Shown piece by piece: positions 47,029 through 54,435 of a stretch of DNA of 64,000 nt. The DNA comes from Cyanobacteria bacterium FACHB-63. GTDB taxonomy: Bacteria; Cyanobacteriota; Cyanobacteriia; Leptolyngbyales; Leptolyngbyaceae. Position 1 is the stretch's first letter; every line of letters begins with the position of its first letter. The position numbers and the translations under genes are program-made. The DNA lies in assembly GCA_014695255.1 (NCBI GenBank), contig JACJNX010000034.1, forward strand, positions 1 through 64,000, in the 5' to 3' direction. The notes beneath the pieces were generated by a model that was not told where the DNA came from, did not search any database, and saw nothing but the letters and a program-made list of their open reading frames with translations.

Positions 47029-47403
47029 GTGTCACACTTTACAACGATCAAAGTTGAAATCAAAGACGGCGAAGTGCTGCATCAAGCCTTACGCGGACTC
47101 GGACATAAAGTTGAGCAAAATGCGCTAGTGCGGGGCTATCAAGGGAATAAAACTGAGGCAGATTATGTGGTTCGTCGATCGAACGGCTACGACCTCGGTT
47201 TTCGACGTGAAGACGATCATTACGTCCTGATTGCAGATTTTTGGGGAGCGCGAATCAATCAAACTCAATTTATTAATGAAGTTCAGCAAAAGTATGCCCA
47301 CAAGCAACTGCAAAAAACTGCCGCAGAACAGGGGTATACGATCGAAGCTGAAGAAGTTCTAGAAGATGGAACGGTGCGCGTTGTTGTTGGGCGATGGATT
47401 TAA
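47029..47403 (+). CDS. ycf35: Ycf35/DUF1257 protein
   Basis: A 124-residue soluble protein of the DUF1257/Ycf35 family, shared by cyanobacteria and red-algal plastids. Typical segments are SHFTTIKVEIKDGEVLHQAL, a central YDLGFRREDDHYVLIADFWG and the C-terminal TIEAEEVLEDGTVRVVVGRWI. No catalytic motif is evident and the function is unknown. The GTG start abuts the ycf46 stop codon (TAAGTG), so it is almost certainly cotranslated with ycf46. A bidirectional hairpin follows at once. Confidence 0.9.
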   Translation: MSHFTTIKVEIKDGEVLHQALRGLGHKVEQNALVRGYQGNKTEADYVVRRSNGYDLGFRREDDHYVLIADFWGARINQTQFINEVQQKYAHKQLQKTAAEQGYTIEAEEVLEDGTVRVVVGRWI

Positions 47404-47410
47404 ATCGCTT

Positions 47411-47442
47411 GAGTGCCGTTGAAATGAATCTCAACGGCACTC
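47411..47442. terminator. bidirectional hairpin between ycf35 and the ChaB-like gene
   Basis: A perfect 12-bp stem, GAGTGCCGTTGA (47411-47422) and TCAACGGCACTC (47431-47442) around an 8-nt loop, fills the 45-bp gap between two convergent genes. T tracts on either side are weak. Confidence 0.65.
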
Positions 47443-47448
47443 ACAGAT

Positions 47449-47646
47449 TTACAAAACTTCAACAATCGCGCTATTCAGACTCACCGCTTGATTTCTCACC
47501 GCACTCCAAGCAATTTGGTGCGCTTTTGACTCCTCGCCATACCACTGAAGCGCGGAGTTAAACGCTACCCTATAGAAGTGCTGGGCAGTTTCCGACAGTC
47601 GATCGCGAACCTCTTCGGGCAAGTCGCGATTACTTTGGTACGCCAT
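47449..47646 (-). CDS. ChaB-like small protein
   Basis: A 65-residue protein whose pattern matches ChaB: NRDLPEEVRDRLSETAQHFYRVAFNSAL, then YGEESKAHQIAWSAVRNQAV. In Escherichia coli chaB lies beside the cation antiporter gene chaA and was proposed as its regulator, but here no antiporter is nearby and the gene stands alone between ycf35 and hemL. The role is unknown. The ATG at 47646 is the only sensible start. Confidence 0.8.
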   Translation of the reverse strand: MAYQSNRDLPEEVRDRLSETAQHFYRVAFNSALQWYGEESKAHQIAWSAVRNQAVSLNSAIVEVL

Positions 47647-47751
47647 TCAAGCCGCCTCCAGTAGTGGGATAATTTTTAAGTATCCCGGCTGTGTGGACAA
47701 AACTCACCTGCCCTACGGAATATCTTCAGGATTCGATTTAAGGAGACTACT

Positions 47752-49050
47752 TTGATCACAGGTACTTTGAAAACCACCAAATCAGATGAAATCTTTGCAG
47801 CGGCTCAAAAATTGATGCCCGGTGGCGTAAGTTCCCCCGTCCGGGCGTTCAAGTCAGTGGGCGGACAGCCGATCGTGTTCGATCGCGTCAAAGGCGCTTA
47901 CGCTTGGGATGTCGATGGCAATCAATATATCGACTATGTTGGCACTTGGGGACCTGCGATTTGCGGTCATGCTCATCCAGAGGTGATTCGGGCTATCCAA
48001 GCGGCGGCGGAAAAAGGAACGAGTTTTGGCGCACCGTCTTATCTCGAAAACGTCCTCGCGGAAATGGTAATCGATGCGGTTCCTAGTATCGAAATGGTGC
48101 GATTTGTGAATTCGGGGACGGAAGCCTGTATGTCGGTGCTGCGCTTGATGCGGGCATTTACTGGACGCGAGAAGATTATCAAGTTTGAAGGCTGCTACCA
48201 CGGACACGCAGATATGTTCTTGGTGAAGGCTGGATCAGGGGTGGCAACGCTTGGTTTACCGGATTCTCCCGGTGTGCCTAAATCTACGACCAGCAATACG
48301 CTGAATGCACCGTATAACGATTTAGAAGCGGTCAAACGGCTACTTGAAGAAAATCCGGGTGAAGTGGCAGGCGTAATGCTGGAGCCGATCGTCGGAAACG
48401 CTGGATTTATTCCCCCAGATCCCGGCTTCCTCGCAGGCTTGCGCGAACTTACGACAGAACACGGAGCGCTGCTAGTGTTCGATGAAGTGATGACCGGATT
48501 CCGCATCGCTTACGGTGGAGTGCAGGAAAAATTCGGCATTACTCCGGACTTAACCACATTGGGTAAAGTGATCGGCGGTGGCTTACCTGTCGGTGCTTAT
48601 GGCGGTCGGCGCGAAATCATGGAGATGGTTGCTCCCGCAGGCCCGATGTACCAAGCAGGAACGCTCTCTGGCAATCCGTTGGCAATGACGGCGGGGATTA
48701 AAACACTCGAATTGCTGCGTCAGCCGGGAACCTATGACTATCTCGATCGCATCACTTCGCGCTTAATTGCAGGTCTACTTGATGTTGCAAAACAAACCGG
48801 ACACGCCGCTTGCGGAGGTTCGATTAGCGGAATGTTTGGCTTCTTCTTTGCCGAAGGACCTGTGCACAACTACGAAGATGCGAAAAAATCAGATTTGTCG
48901 AAGTTTAGCAAGTTCCATCGTGGGATGTTAGAGCAGGGGGTTTACCTCGCTCCATCGCAGTTTGAAGCAGGCTTTACTTCGCTGGCGCACACCGATGAAG
49001 ATATCGATCGCACAATTGAAGCAGCACGATCGGTAATGTCAGGTTTGTAA
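47752..49050 (+). CDS. hemL: glutamate-1-semialdehyde 2,1-aminomutase
   Basis: PLP enzyme that converts glutamate-1-semialdehyde to 5-aminolevulinate, the committed precursor of haem, chlorophyll and bilins. The 432-residue protein shows [18 protein letters not shown], the [20 protein letters not shown] segment, [28 protein letters not shown], the PLP-lysine motif [18 protein letters not shown] and [14 protein letters not shown]. The start is a TTG at 47752 with AAGGAG 7 nt upstream, giving [11 protein letters not shown] as in relatives. A strong intrinsic terminator follows. Confidence 0.96.
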   Translation: MITGTLKTTKSDEIFAAAQKLMPGGVSSPVRAFKSVGGQPIVFDRVKGAYAWDVDGNQYIDYVGTWGPAICGHAHPEVIRAIQAAAEKGTSFGAPSYLENVLAEMVIDAVPSIEMVRFVNSGTEACMSVLRLMRAFTGREKIIKFEGCYHGHADMFLVKAGSGVATLGLPDSPGVPKSTTSNTLNAPYNDLEAVKRLLEENPGEVAGVMLEPIVGNAGFIPPDPGFLAGLRELTTEHGALLVFDEVMTGFRIAYGGVQEKFGITPDLTTLGKVIGGGLPVGAYGGRREIMEMVAPAGPMYQAGTLSGNPLAMTAGIKTLELLRQPGTYDYLDRITSRLIAGLLDVAKQTGHAACGGSISGMFGFFFAEGPVHNYEDAKKSDLSKFSKFHRGMLEQGVYLAPSQFEAGFTSLAHTDEDIDRTIEAARSVMSGL

Positions 49051-49069
49051 ACTTTCCCCTGAAATGCAA

Positions 49070-49102
49070 AAGCCGGAGGATTTACTTCTTCCGGCTTTTT
49101 TT
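49070..49102. terminator. bidirectional intrinsic terminator between hemL and smtA
   Basis: AAGCCGGAGGA (49070-49080) pairs with TCTTCCGGCTT (49087-49097), one G-U pair included, around a 6-nt loop. Seven Ts follow on the plus strand and four on the minus strand, so it can serve both convergent genes. Confidence 0.85.
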
Positions 49103-49108
49103 AGTTTT

Positions 49109-49273
49109 TTAGCAGTTGCAGCCTTTGTGTCCACAGTCACCATGTCCGTCTGGATGTCCATTTGCACAGGCTTCGCTGCAATAGAATTTATCGTCTTTCT
49201 GAACAGCGCTATCGGTCGAAACAATACACAGGCAAGGTTCACAAGCACATTTCATTTGGGTTACGGTCGTCAT
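49109..49273 (-). CDS. smtA: SmtA-type bacterial metallothionein
   Basis: A 54-residue zinc/cadmium-binding metallothionein. Reading from the ATG at 49273 gives KCACEPCLCIV near the N-terminus, then FYCSEACANGH and CGHKGCNC at the end. All nine cysteines (9, 11, 14, 16, 32, 36, 47, 52, 54) and both histidines (40, 49) that ligate the four zinc ions in Synechococcus PCC 7942 SmtA occur at identical positions. The C-terminal His-Gly of that protein is absent. It sequesters excess zinc and buffers cytosolic metal. A 12-2-12 inverted repeat lies 33 bp upstream. No smtB-type repressor gene is next to it; the divergent neighbour is an asparagine synthetase gene. Confidence 0.96.
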   Translation of the reverse strand: MTTVTQMKCACEPCLCIVSTDSAVQKDDKFYCSEACANGHPDGHGDCGHKGCNC

Positions 49274-49305
49274 TGTATTTGCTCCGAATCAGTTGGCTTG
49301 ATTCT

Positions 49306-49331
49306 AACATCTGAATGGTTGTTCAGATGTT
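49306..49331 (-). promoter_or_regulatory. SmtB/ArsR-type operator upstream of smtA
   Basis: AACATCTGAATG (49306-49317), two spacer bases, then TGTTCAGATGTT (49320-49331): a 12-2-12 inverted repeat matching at 10 of 12 positions. This is the arrangement and core (TGAA..TTCA) recognised by SmtB and ZiaR, zinc-released repressors. It lies 33-58 bp upstream of the smtA start codon, where it would cover the promoter. The repressor gene must be elsewhere in the genome. Confidence 0.8.
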
Positions 49332-49477
49332 ACAAACTCCTACAGAAAGCAGAGGGTTTAAGATATTTTTCAAACAACAGAAAACCTTAAATTATTCCAA
49401 ACAATAGATTCTTTGAAATGTGATCCTGCATACAGTAAGCAAAGCGAATTAATTTCCTAGTTGTAGGAGAAAGGTGT

Positions 49478-51517
49478 ATGTGTGGCATTGGTGGCATTTT
49501 CCAGCACGACCCAGCAAGACCGATCGATCCTGCGGTTTTAATCGCAATGGCTGCCATTCAATCGCATCGAGGTCCTGATGGTTGTGGCTGGAAAACGATC
49601 GACGATCGCGGTGTCGGTTTCACTCATGCCCGCTTAGCCATTATTGATTTGAACGCCGATCGTGCGCGTCAGCCCTTTGTGTCAGAAAATCAGCAAATCC
49701 TGATCGCTCACAATGGCGAATTCTACGACTACAAACGCATCCGAGCAGACCTGACTTCACGCGGCTATCATTTCAAATCCAAAAGCGATACAGAACTATT
49801 GATGCACCTGACTCACCGCTTCGGATTAGAAGGTGCACTCCCTCATCTGCGTGGAGAATTCGGCTTTGCAATCTATGAGAAGCAATACGATCGATTGACA
49901 TTAGTGCGCGATCGCTTTGGGATTAAACCCTTGTTCTGGACAATGACTCCAGAAGGGTTGGTGTTTGGTTCTGAAATCAAGGTCTTGTTTGCTCATCCCG
50001 CAGTCAAGCGCAAGATTTCATCACATGGACTGTATCACCAGTTAATGCAACTCATGGTTCCGGGAACGACTGCATTTGAAGGAGTTCACGCAGTTCAACC
50101 AGGACAGATGGTGATTGTTGAACGACAAGGCGGAGAATTAGTAGTTCGCACTAAAACTTACTGGGATTTGAACTTTCCCTTGCTCAGCGATCGTACCCAA
50201 CAATACGACGACGAGTATTACATTGAAACACTAAGAGAACGCTTTATCGAAGCGATTCAACTTAAATTAGAAGCGGATGTTCCGGTCGCTTGTTATCTAT
50301 CGGGTGGAATTGATTCTTGCACAATCTTAGGGGTTGCCGCTGCCTGCCAGCAATCTTCGGTGAAAGCGTTTACAGTTGGGTTTGACAATCAGGACTACGA
50401 CGAAACTGAGATCTCAAAACAAATGTCGCAAGCGGTCGGAGCCGACCAAGATATTGTAATGACACGAGGGGGTGAACTGTATGATCACTTTGCTCGCGCA
50501 ATTTGGCATACCGAACGTAGCATCTACAATACGTTTACGATCGCAAAAATGCTCCTAAGTGAGCACGTCCATAAAGCAGGATATCGCGTCGTTCTCACGG
50601 GTGAAGGCTCAGATGAACTGTTCGCCGGATATCCTCAACTGCGACTGGATATGATTCGTCACGGCATGAATGATGCTACTCCAGAGGAACGCGCCGATCT
50701 CGAAGCTTGGCTACAAGAAAGTAATCGATTGTTCCAGGGCAATCTACTCGCTCAAAAAACATTAGATGATCCAGCATTAAATCAGCTAGTTGGCTTTACA
50801 CCGAGCTGCTTACAGTCTTGGCTATCAGTGGGGGCACAAGTTCCCGGATTGTTGCATCCAGATCATCGTGCTGCAACAGCGAACTATTCACCCGGAGCCG
50901 CGATCGCTGCTGCCCTCGATCCTGCTCAAATCTCCGATCGACACCCGCTCGATAAAGTGCAATACATCTGGATCAAAACCCAGTTTGAATCACAAGTTCT
51001 GGGATGGGCAGGCGATCGTGTAGACATGGCAAACTCAATGGAAGCGCGTCCTCCATTCTTAGATCATCATTTAGTCGAATTTGCGGTCACACTACCGCCA
51101 TTGATGCGGTTTCGCGGCAAGCGAGATAAGTATGTGCTGCGGGAAGCCATGAAGGGACTATTACCGCAAGCATTGTACGATCGCCAGAAATTTGCGTTTA
51201 TGGCTCCTCCTTCGCATACGGATGTGGAAAAGCAAAAAGCATTGCAATCTCTGTGTGATCTGTATCTTTCAAAACGGGCGATCGCAGATGCAGGATTGCT
51301 CGATGCAGAAGCAGTGAATCAAGTGCTGCAACGTCATGCTGATCCGAACACACCGCTTTCTGCACGGACTCAATTAGATGGCATGATCAATCATCTATTA
51401 AGTGTTCAGATGTTGCATCAGCAGTTTGTTGCGGCCGATATTCCGGGATTGGCAAGGGAGCGATCGCAGCACTTAAATTGGCGTACCCAAACTCCCGTTT
51501 TATCTGGTGTAGGTTAA
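49478..51517 (+). CDS. asnB: glutamine-hydrolysing asparagine synthetase
   Basis: Makes asparagine from aspartate, ATP and glutamine-derived ammonia, or is a related amidotransferase. The 679-residue protein begins with the Ntn amidotransferase domain: nucleophile Cys2 in MCGIGGIF, then SHRGPDG, RLAIIDL and HNGEFYDY. The synthetase domain has the PP-loop CYLSGGIDSCTILG, FTVGFDNQDYDETE, VVLTGEGSDELFAGYPQLR and MANSMEARPPFLDHHLVEF. AGGAGA lies 8 nt upstream of the ATG. At 679 residues it is longer than E. coli AsnB and belongs to the bacterial group that also includes amidotransferases of secondary pathways, so the symbol is by similarity. Confidence 0.88.
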   Translation: MCGIGGIFQHDPARPIDPAVLIAMAAIQSHRGPDGCGWKTIDDRGVGFTHARLAIIDLNADRARQPFVSENQQILIAHNGEFYDYKRIRADLTSRGYHFKSKSDTELLMHLTHRFGLEGALPHLRGEFGFAIYEKQYDRLTLVRDRFGIKPLFWTMTPEGLVFGSEIKVLFAHPAVKRKISSHGLYHQLMQLMVPGTTAFEGVHAVQPGQMVIVERQGGELVVRTKTYWDLNFPLLSDRTQQYDDEYYIETLRERFIEAIQLKLEADVPVACYLSGGIDSCTILGVAAACQQSSVKAFTVGFDNQDYDETEISKQMSQAVGADQDIVMTRGGELYDHFARAIWHTERSIYNTFTIAKMLLSEHVHKAGYRVVLTGEGSDELFAGYPQLRLDMIRHGMNDATPEERADLEAWLQESNRLFQGNLLAQKTLDDPALNQLVGFTPSCLQSWLSVGAQVPGLLHPDHRAATANYSPGAAIAAALDPAQISDRHPLDKVQYIWIKTQFESQVLGWAGDRVDMANSMEARPPFLDHHLVEFAVTLPPLMRFRGKRDKYVLREAMKGLLPQALYDRQKFAFMAPPSHTDVEKQKALQSLCDLYLSKRAIADAGLLDAEAVNQVLQRHADPNTPLSARTQLDGMINHLLSVQMLHQQFVAADIPGLARERSQHLNWRTQTPVLSGVG

Positions 51518-51525
51518 TTAGTTGG

Positions 51526-51550
51526 TGTCGGGTAATTAGTTTACCCGACA
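51526..51550. terminator. hairpin after asparagine synthetase
   Basis: A perfect 10-bp stem, TGTCGGGTAA (51526-51535) and TTACCCGACA (51541-51550), with a 5-nt loop, 8 bp after the synthetase stop. No T tract follows, so termination strength is uncertain. Confidence 0.5.
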
Positions 51551-51552
51551 AC

Positions 51553-51581
51553 GTAGAGACGTTTCGCCGAAATGTCTCTAC
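51553..51581. repeat. GTAGAGAC...GTCTCTAC palindrome
   Basis: GTAGAGAC (51553-51560) and GTCTCTAC (51574-51581) enclose TTTCGCCGAAA, giving a near-perfect 29-bp palindrome with one G/T mismatch. Palindromes beginning GTAGAGACG are dispersed intergenic repeats in many filamentous cyanobacteria, so this is probably one copy of such a family. Confidence 0.65.
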
Positions 51582-52037
51582 AAAGTTCTACGACCATTAA
51601 ACGATCGACCAATGATCAAATACAAACGTCAAAGGGTCTGGCAAAACGCCAAACCCTGAAAACTGTAGTCACTTAGTTGTACGTGTAGCTGGAACAAGAA
51701 GTAACAAGTAAGGTGGACAAAATCGCAAACATTCTAATCAACATTCACCACGTATCCAGCCAAATCAGGCTGTAGTTTTCACTGAACTTTAGCTTGCCTC
51801 AAATGGAACTATAAACTGAAGTGAAAGAGACAAATCAAAAGTAATTGAAGTTCGATCGTAGTTTCGCTTTTTAGACTTTGCGAGCGATTAAAGCAGGAGA
51901 CACAGGCTTTAATCCGGCTTGGAAGAAGGGTTTCAACTTCTCTTGTGTCTTGAATTTAATTTAGCACCCTGATCTCAGTTCGACTCTACAATTTACTAAT
52001 GTTTACAGCACTTTATCGACTGCAACGATCGCCCAAC

Positions 52038-52628
52038 TTAGCGTAAGATTGCTGCCCAAGTTGCACCCCCAACCACCCCGTCGGTGGCTAACCCAAACTT
52101 CGCTTGCGCCGCTTTGACTGCTGCTTCAGTGCCAGCACCAAACACCCCATCAACTTCTCCGTCATAAACGCCGATCGCTCTTAAGCGACTTTGCAATCCT
52201 TGTACCGCTTCACCCTTCGCGCCCCGACGCAAAATCGGAAACGTTCCAGCCGGTGCGGGCTGAGGACGAACCGGACGGGCTTCAGGAGTTTGAGGGGTTG
52301 AAGTCGGAGTCTCAGGCTCAGAAGCGGGAAATAAGCGATTCCAAGTTTCATTCCCAACCACACCATCGGCTGTAATTCCTGCCGCCTGTTGAAAGCGTTT
52401 TACGGCTTGATCGGTGCTTTCTTCAAATGCACCATTGACTGAACCTGAAAAATATCCTAAAAGTTTCAAAGTGCTTTGTAGCTCAGTCACCGTTGCGCCT
52501 TGACTTCCGACTCGGAGAATCGGTCGAGTCTGTGTCCATCCAGGCACGATCGCACCTAATACCAGCGCAATCGAAATGATCAGAGATCGAACAGTCCGCA
52601 TAGACAAGCGAGAATAAGGACGAATCAT
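52038..52628 (-). CDS. exported protein with two peptidoglycan-binding domains
   Basis: A 196-residue protein with a signal peptide (VRSLIISIALVLGAIVPGWTQ) and two PG_binding_1 repeats. The first is LRVGSQGATVTELQSTLKLLGYF to GVVGNETWNRLF, the second LRRGAKGEAVQGLQSRLRAIGVY to GVVGGATWAAIL. A Pro/Thr-rich linker joins them. There is no catalytic domain, so it probably anchors to or senses the cell wall. Start choice is uncertain: ATGs at 52628 and 52601 and a TTG at 52679 are all in frame without a strong ribosome site; 52628 leaves a usable signal peptide. Confidence 0.82.
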   Translation of the reverse strand: MIRPYSRLSMRTVRSLIISIALVLGAIVPGWTQTRPILRVGSQGATVTELQSTLKLLGYFSGSVNGAFEESTDQAVKRFQQAAGITADGVVGNETWNRLFPASEPETPTSTPQTPEARPVRPQPAPAGTFPILRRGAKGEAVQGLQSRLRAIGVYDGEVDGVFGAGTEAAVKAAQAKFGLATDGVVGGATWAAILR

Positions 52629-52729
52629 GAGACGCGATATCAGGGGGTAAGGTTGCATCAGACGGATTGAATCTGCCAAAAAACCAATCGAGTCAGCGAA
52701 AATTTTACACTAGGTTTCGAGAAATAATC

Positions 52730-53566
52730 ATGCAATCTGCCCTTCTCTATCGATTTCAAGCCGCAATGATGGGGGCGCTCATTGGTGAGACGATCGCACT
52801 GCAATCGACCAACCGGGTTCCTGCTCGTCGATATTCGCTCGATCAGCTTATGCAGTTTTACGCAGAGTCTTTGATTACTCCGGATCGAATCGAAACAGAA
52901 AGCAATCCGATTTTCCGAGAGTCACTGACCACGGCGGAATCTGCGATCGCGCTTCTGCCTGTATTTCTGTACTTTCACGAAGACTTTCTGAAGCTGAGGC
53001 AGAATGTTCAGACTGTTCTGAGGCTGTGGCAGAATCCTGCGGTGTCGGAGTTGGATCTTCTTGCGATCGGATATACGTTCTCTCAAGCTTTGCTCGAATC
53101 GCTCAATCCTCGTCGCTTTGTCACTTTGATGTTTGAGGTCTTATTACCACCGCCTGAAGGAGTTCCCAAGCTCCAGCGGCTTCAGCAAGTCGAAACGATC
53201 GTACAGCAGGGGATCGGACTCGAAGAGGCGACGCAGCTTATTCTGACGCTGAGTGAGGCTACCTTGGGCGATGCTGCTGTTGCGTTAGCCCTGTATTGTT
53301 TTCTCAGCACTCCTGGAGACTTTCGCTTGTCGATTTTGCGATCGCTACAGATCGGCTATCAAACTCCAACGGTTGCCGCGCTCATCGGGGCACTTTCTGG
53401 AGCGTATAACAGTACGATCGGGCTTCCGTCCGAATGGCGAATGAATGTTCCACAACAAGCTGAAATTCAGCAATTGTCTCAGCAATTGTTGGCTAGTTGG
53501 TCAGGAATGTATGTGGTGAAACCGGGGAATTTTGCAGTTGCGGCTCCTCAAGTGATACGGCGTTAA
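52730..53566 (+). CDS. degenerate ADP-ribosylglycohydrolase-like protein
   Basis: A 278-residue, mostly helical protein. It resembles the DraG/ARH fold: an opening RFQAAMMGALIGETIALQS in place of the usual G-A-x-x-G-x-x-x-G-D, a middle with DAAVALALYCFLSTPGDFRLSILRS, and GYQTPTVAALIGALSGAYNS followed by LPSEW, where active enzymes have G-D-T-D-T-x-A-x-x-x-G-x-x-x-G. The magnesium-binding Asp residues are replaced (GYQTPT), so hydrolase activity is unlikely. Fold assignment is by eye. The ATG at 52730 is preferred over 52667. Its stop overlaps the convergent NYN gene by 4 nt. Confidence 0.7.
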   Translation: MQSALLYRFQAAMMGALIGETIALQSTNRVPARRYSLDQLMQFYAESLITPDRIETESNPIFRESLTTAESAIALLPVFLYFHEDFLKLRQNVQTVLRLWQNPAVSELDLLAIGYTFSQALLESLNPRRFVTLMFEVLLPPPEGVPKLQRLQQVETIVQQGIGLEEATQLILTLSEATLGDAAVALALYCFLSTPGDFRLSILRSLQIGYQTPTVAALIGALSGAYNSTIGLPSEWRMNVPQQAEIQQLSQQLLASWSGMYVVKPGNFAVAAPQVIRR

Positions 53567-54306
53567 CTTGCTTTTTTCTTAGATTTTTTGCTATTTGCGG
53601 TGAGGCTAACAATATTCACATTCTCGGCTATGGGATGAACTAGCCATTTATTTTTGATTAGCTCTAGTTTGACAACAGAATTTGCATTTTCAACAAACTT
53701 AAGAAACTTGCTATACCCTAACTTGCTGTGATCAAAAGTTGGATCTTGTTTCAGCATTTCCGCTTTGAGTAGAGAGAGCGTTGTTGGCGTTTGAAGACCG
53801 GAAAGCGCTTGCTTCAATAGTTTGAGTGCTTGGACTTGAGGATCAACTGCTGTTTCCGGAGTTTTATCTGCGTCAATGTAGATAAAGCGATCGCAACAAT
53901 TTTGCACTGTTCGGCTCAGAACCGATTCTTGACCAATTCCGATCGCTCTCTTACCGAGTGATTTCAATCGCCGAAACAAGGGCGAAAAGTCAGCATCGCT
54001 GGTTGCCAGCACAAACCAAACAATATCCGGCGATCGTGCAGTCATCTCCATGACATCTACAACCATCTGAATATCAGCAGCATTTTTGCCTTTGACGGGA
54101 TGGTAAACGTGAACAAGTTCAAAGCCCAAGTTAATCAGATCCTCTTGGCGACCACTGATCGCTGCATTACTAAAGTCACCATAGGCACGTTGAATCATCA
54201 CCTGTCCGAGTGCATTTGCTTGTTGCAGCAAGATGTTTCCACCTTCTGACTTCAACCACCCGGACAGATTCTCAACATCTAGGAAAATTGCGACTTTGCT
54301 TGACAT
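53563..54306 (-). CDS. NYN (PIN-like) nuclease-type protein with LOTUS/OST-HTH domain
   Basis: A 247-residue intact relative of the disrupted gene at 252-1034. The NYN domain covers about 1-150 with metal-site acids in AIFLDVENLSG, VKGKNAADIQMVVDVME and FVLATSDADFSPLFRRL, then RAIGIGQES and DRFIYIDAD. A LOTUS-type winged helix follows (LSLLKAEMLKQDPTFDHSKLGYSKFLKFV), then a Lys-rich tail. The group (LabA/DUF88) is thought to act on RNA; LabA in Synechococcus affects circadian output. It shares the TTAA at its end with the convergent gene on the left. Confidence 0.88.
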   Translation of the reverse strand: MSSKVAIFLDVENLSGWLKSEGGNILLQQANALGQVMIQRAYGDFSNAAISGRQEDLINLGFELVHVYHPVKGKNAADIQMVVDVMEMTARSPDIVWFVLATSDADFSPLFRRLKSLGKRAIGIGQESVLSRTVQNCCDRFIYIDADKTPETAVDPQVQALKLLKQALSGLQTPTTLSLLKAEMLKQDPTFDHSKLGYSKFLKFVENANSVVKLELIKNKWLVHPIAENVNIVSLTANSKKSKKKAS

Positions 54307-54435
54307 TATTAGGGAGGTTTCGCTTTAAATGCCTTTATCATTCCCATCCGAAGCGTAAAATTGTACGGTTGTCTCTCCGCCGACTTTTACAAATTTGATC
54401 GAGAATAGAAATCGATGCCGTTGGTCTAGATTGCC

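Larger units (their letters stand above)
51518..52037. other. gene-free, hairpin-rich stretch between convergent genes
   Basis: No protein gene is seen. Four foldable segments occur: 51526-51550, 51553-51581, 51633-51657 (AGGGTCTGGC with GCCAAACCCT) and about 51896-51951 (AGACACAGG with CTTGTGTCT, an inner GAAG/CTTC inside). The flanking genes both end here, so more structure is present than transcription termination needs. A small RNA is possible, but no promoter was identified. Confidence 0.45.

Noticed and set aside
49039-49390. Longer open frames on both strands overlapping smtA.
   Set aside because: They read through the hemL terminator and the opposite or shifted frame of smtA, which explains the region fully with a known family.
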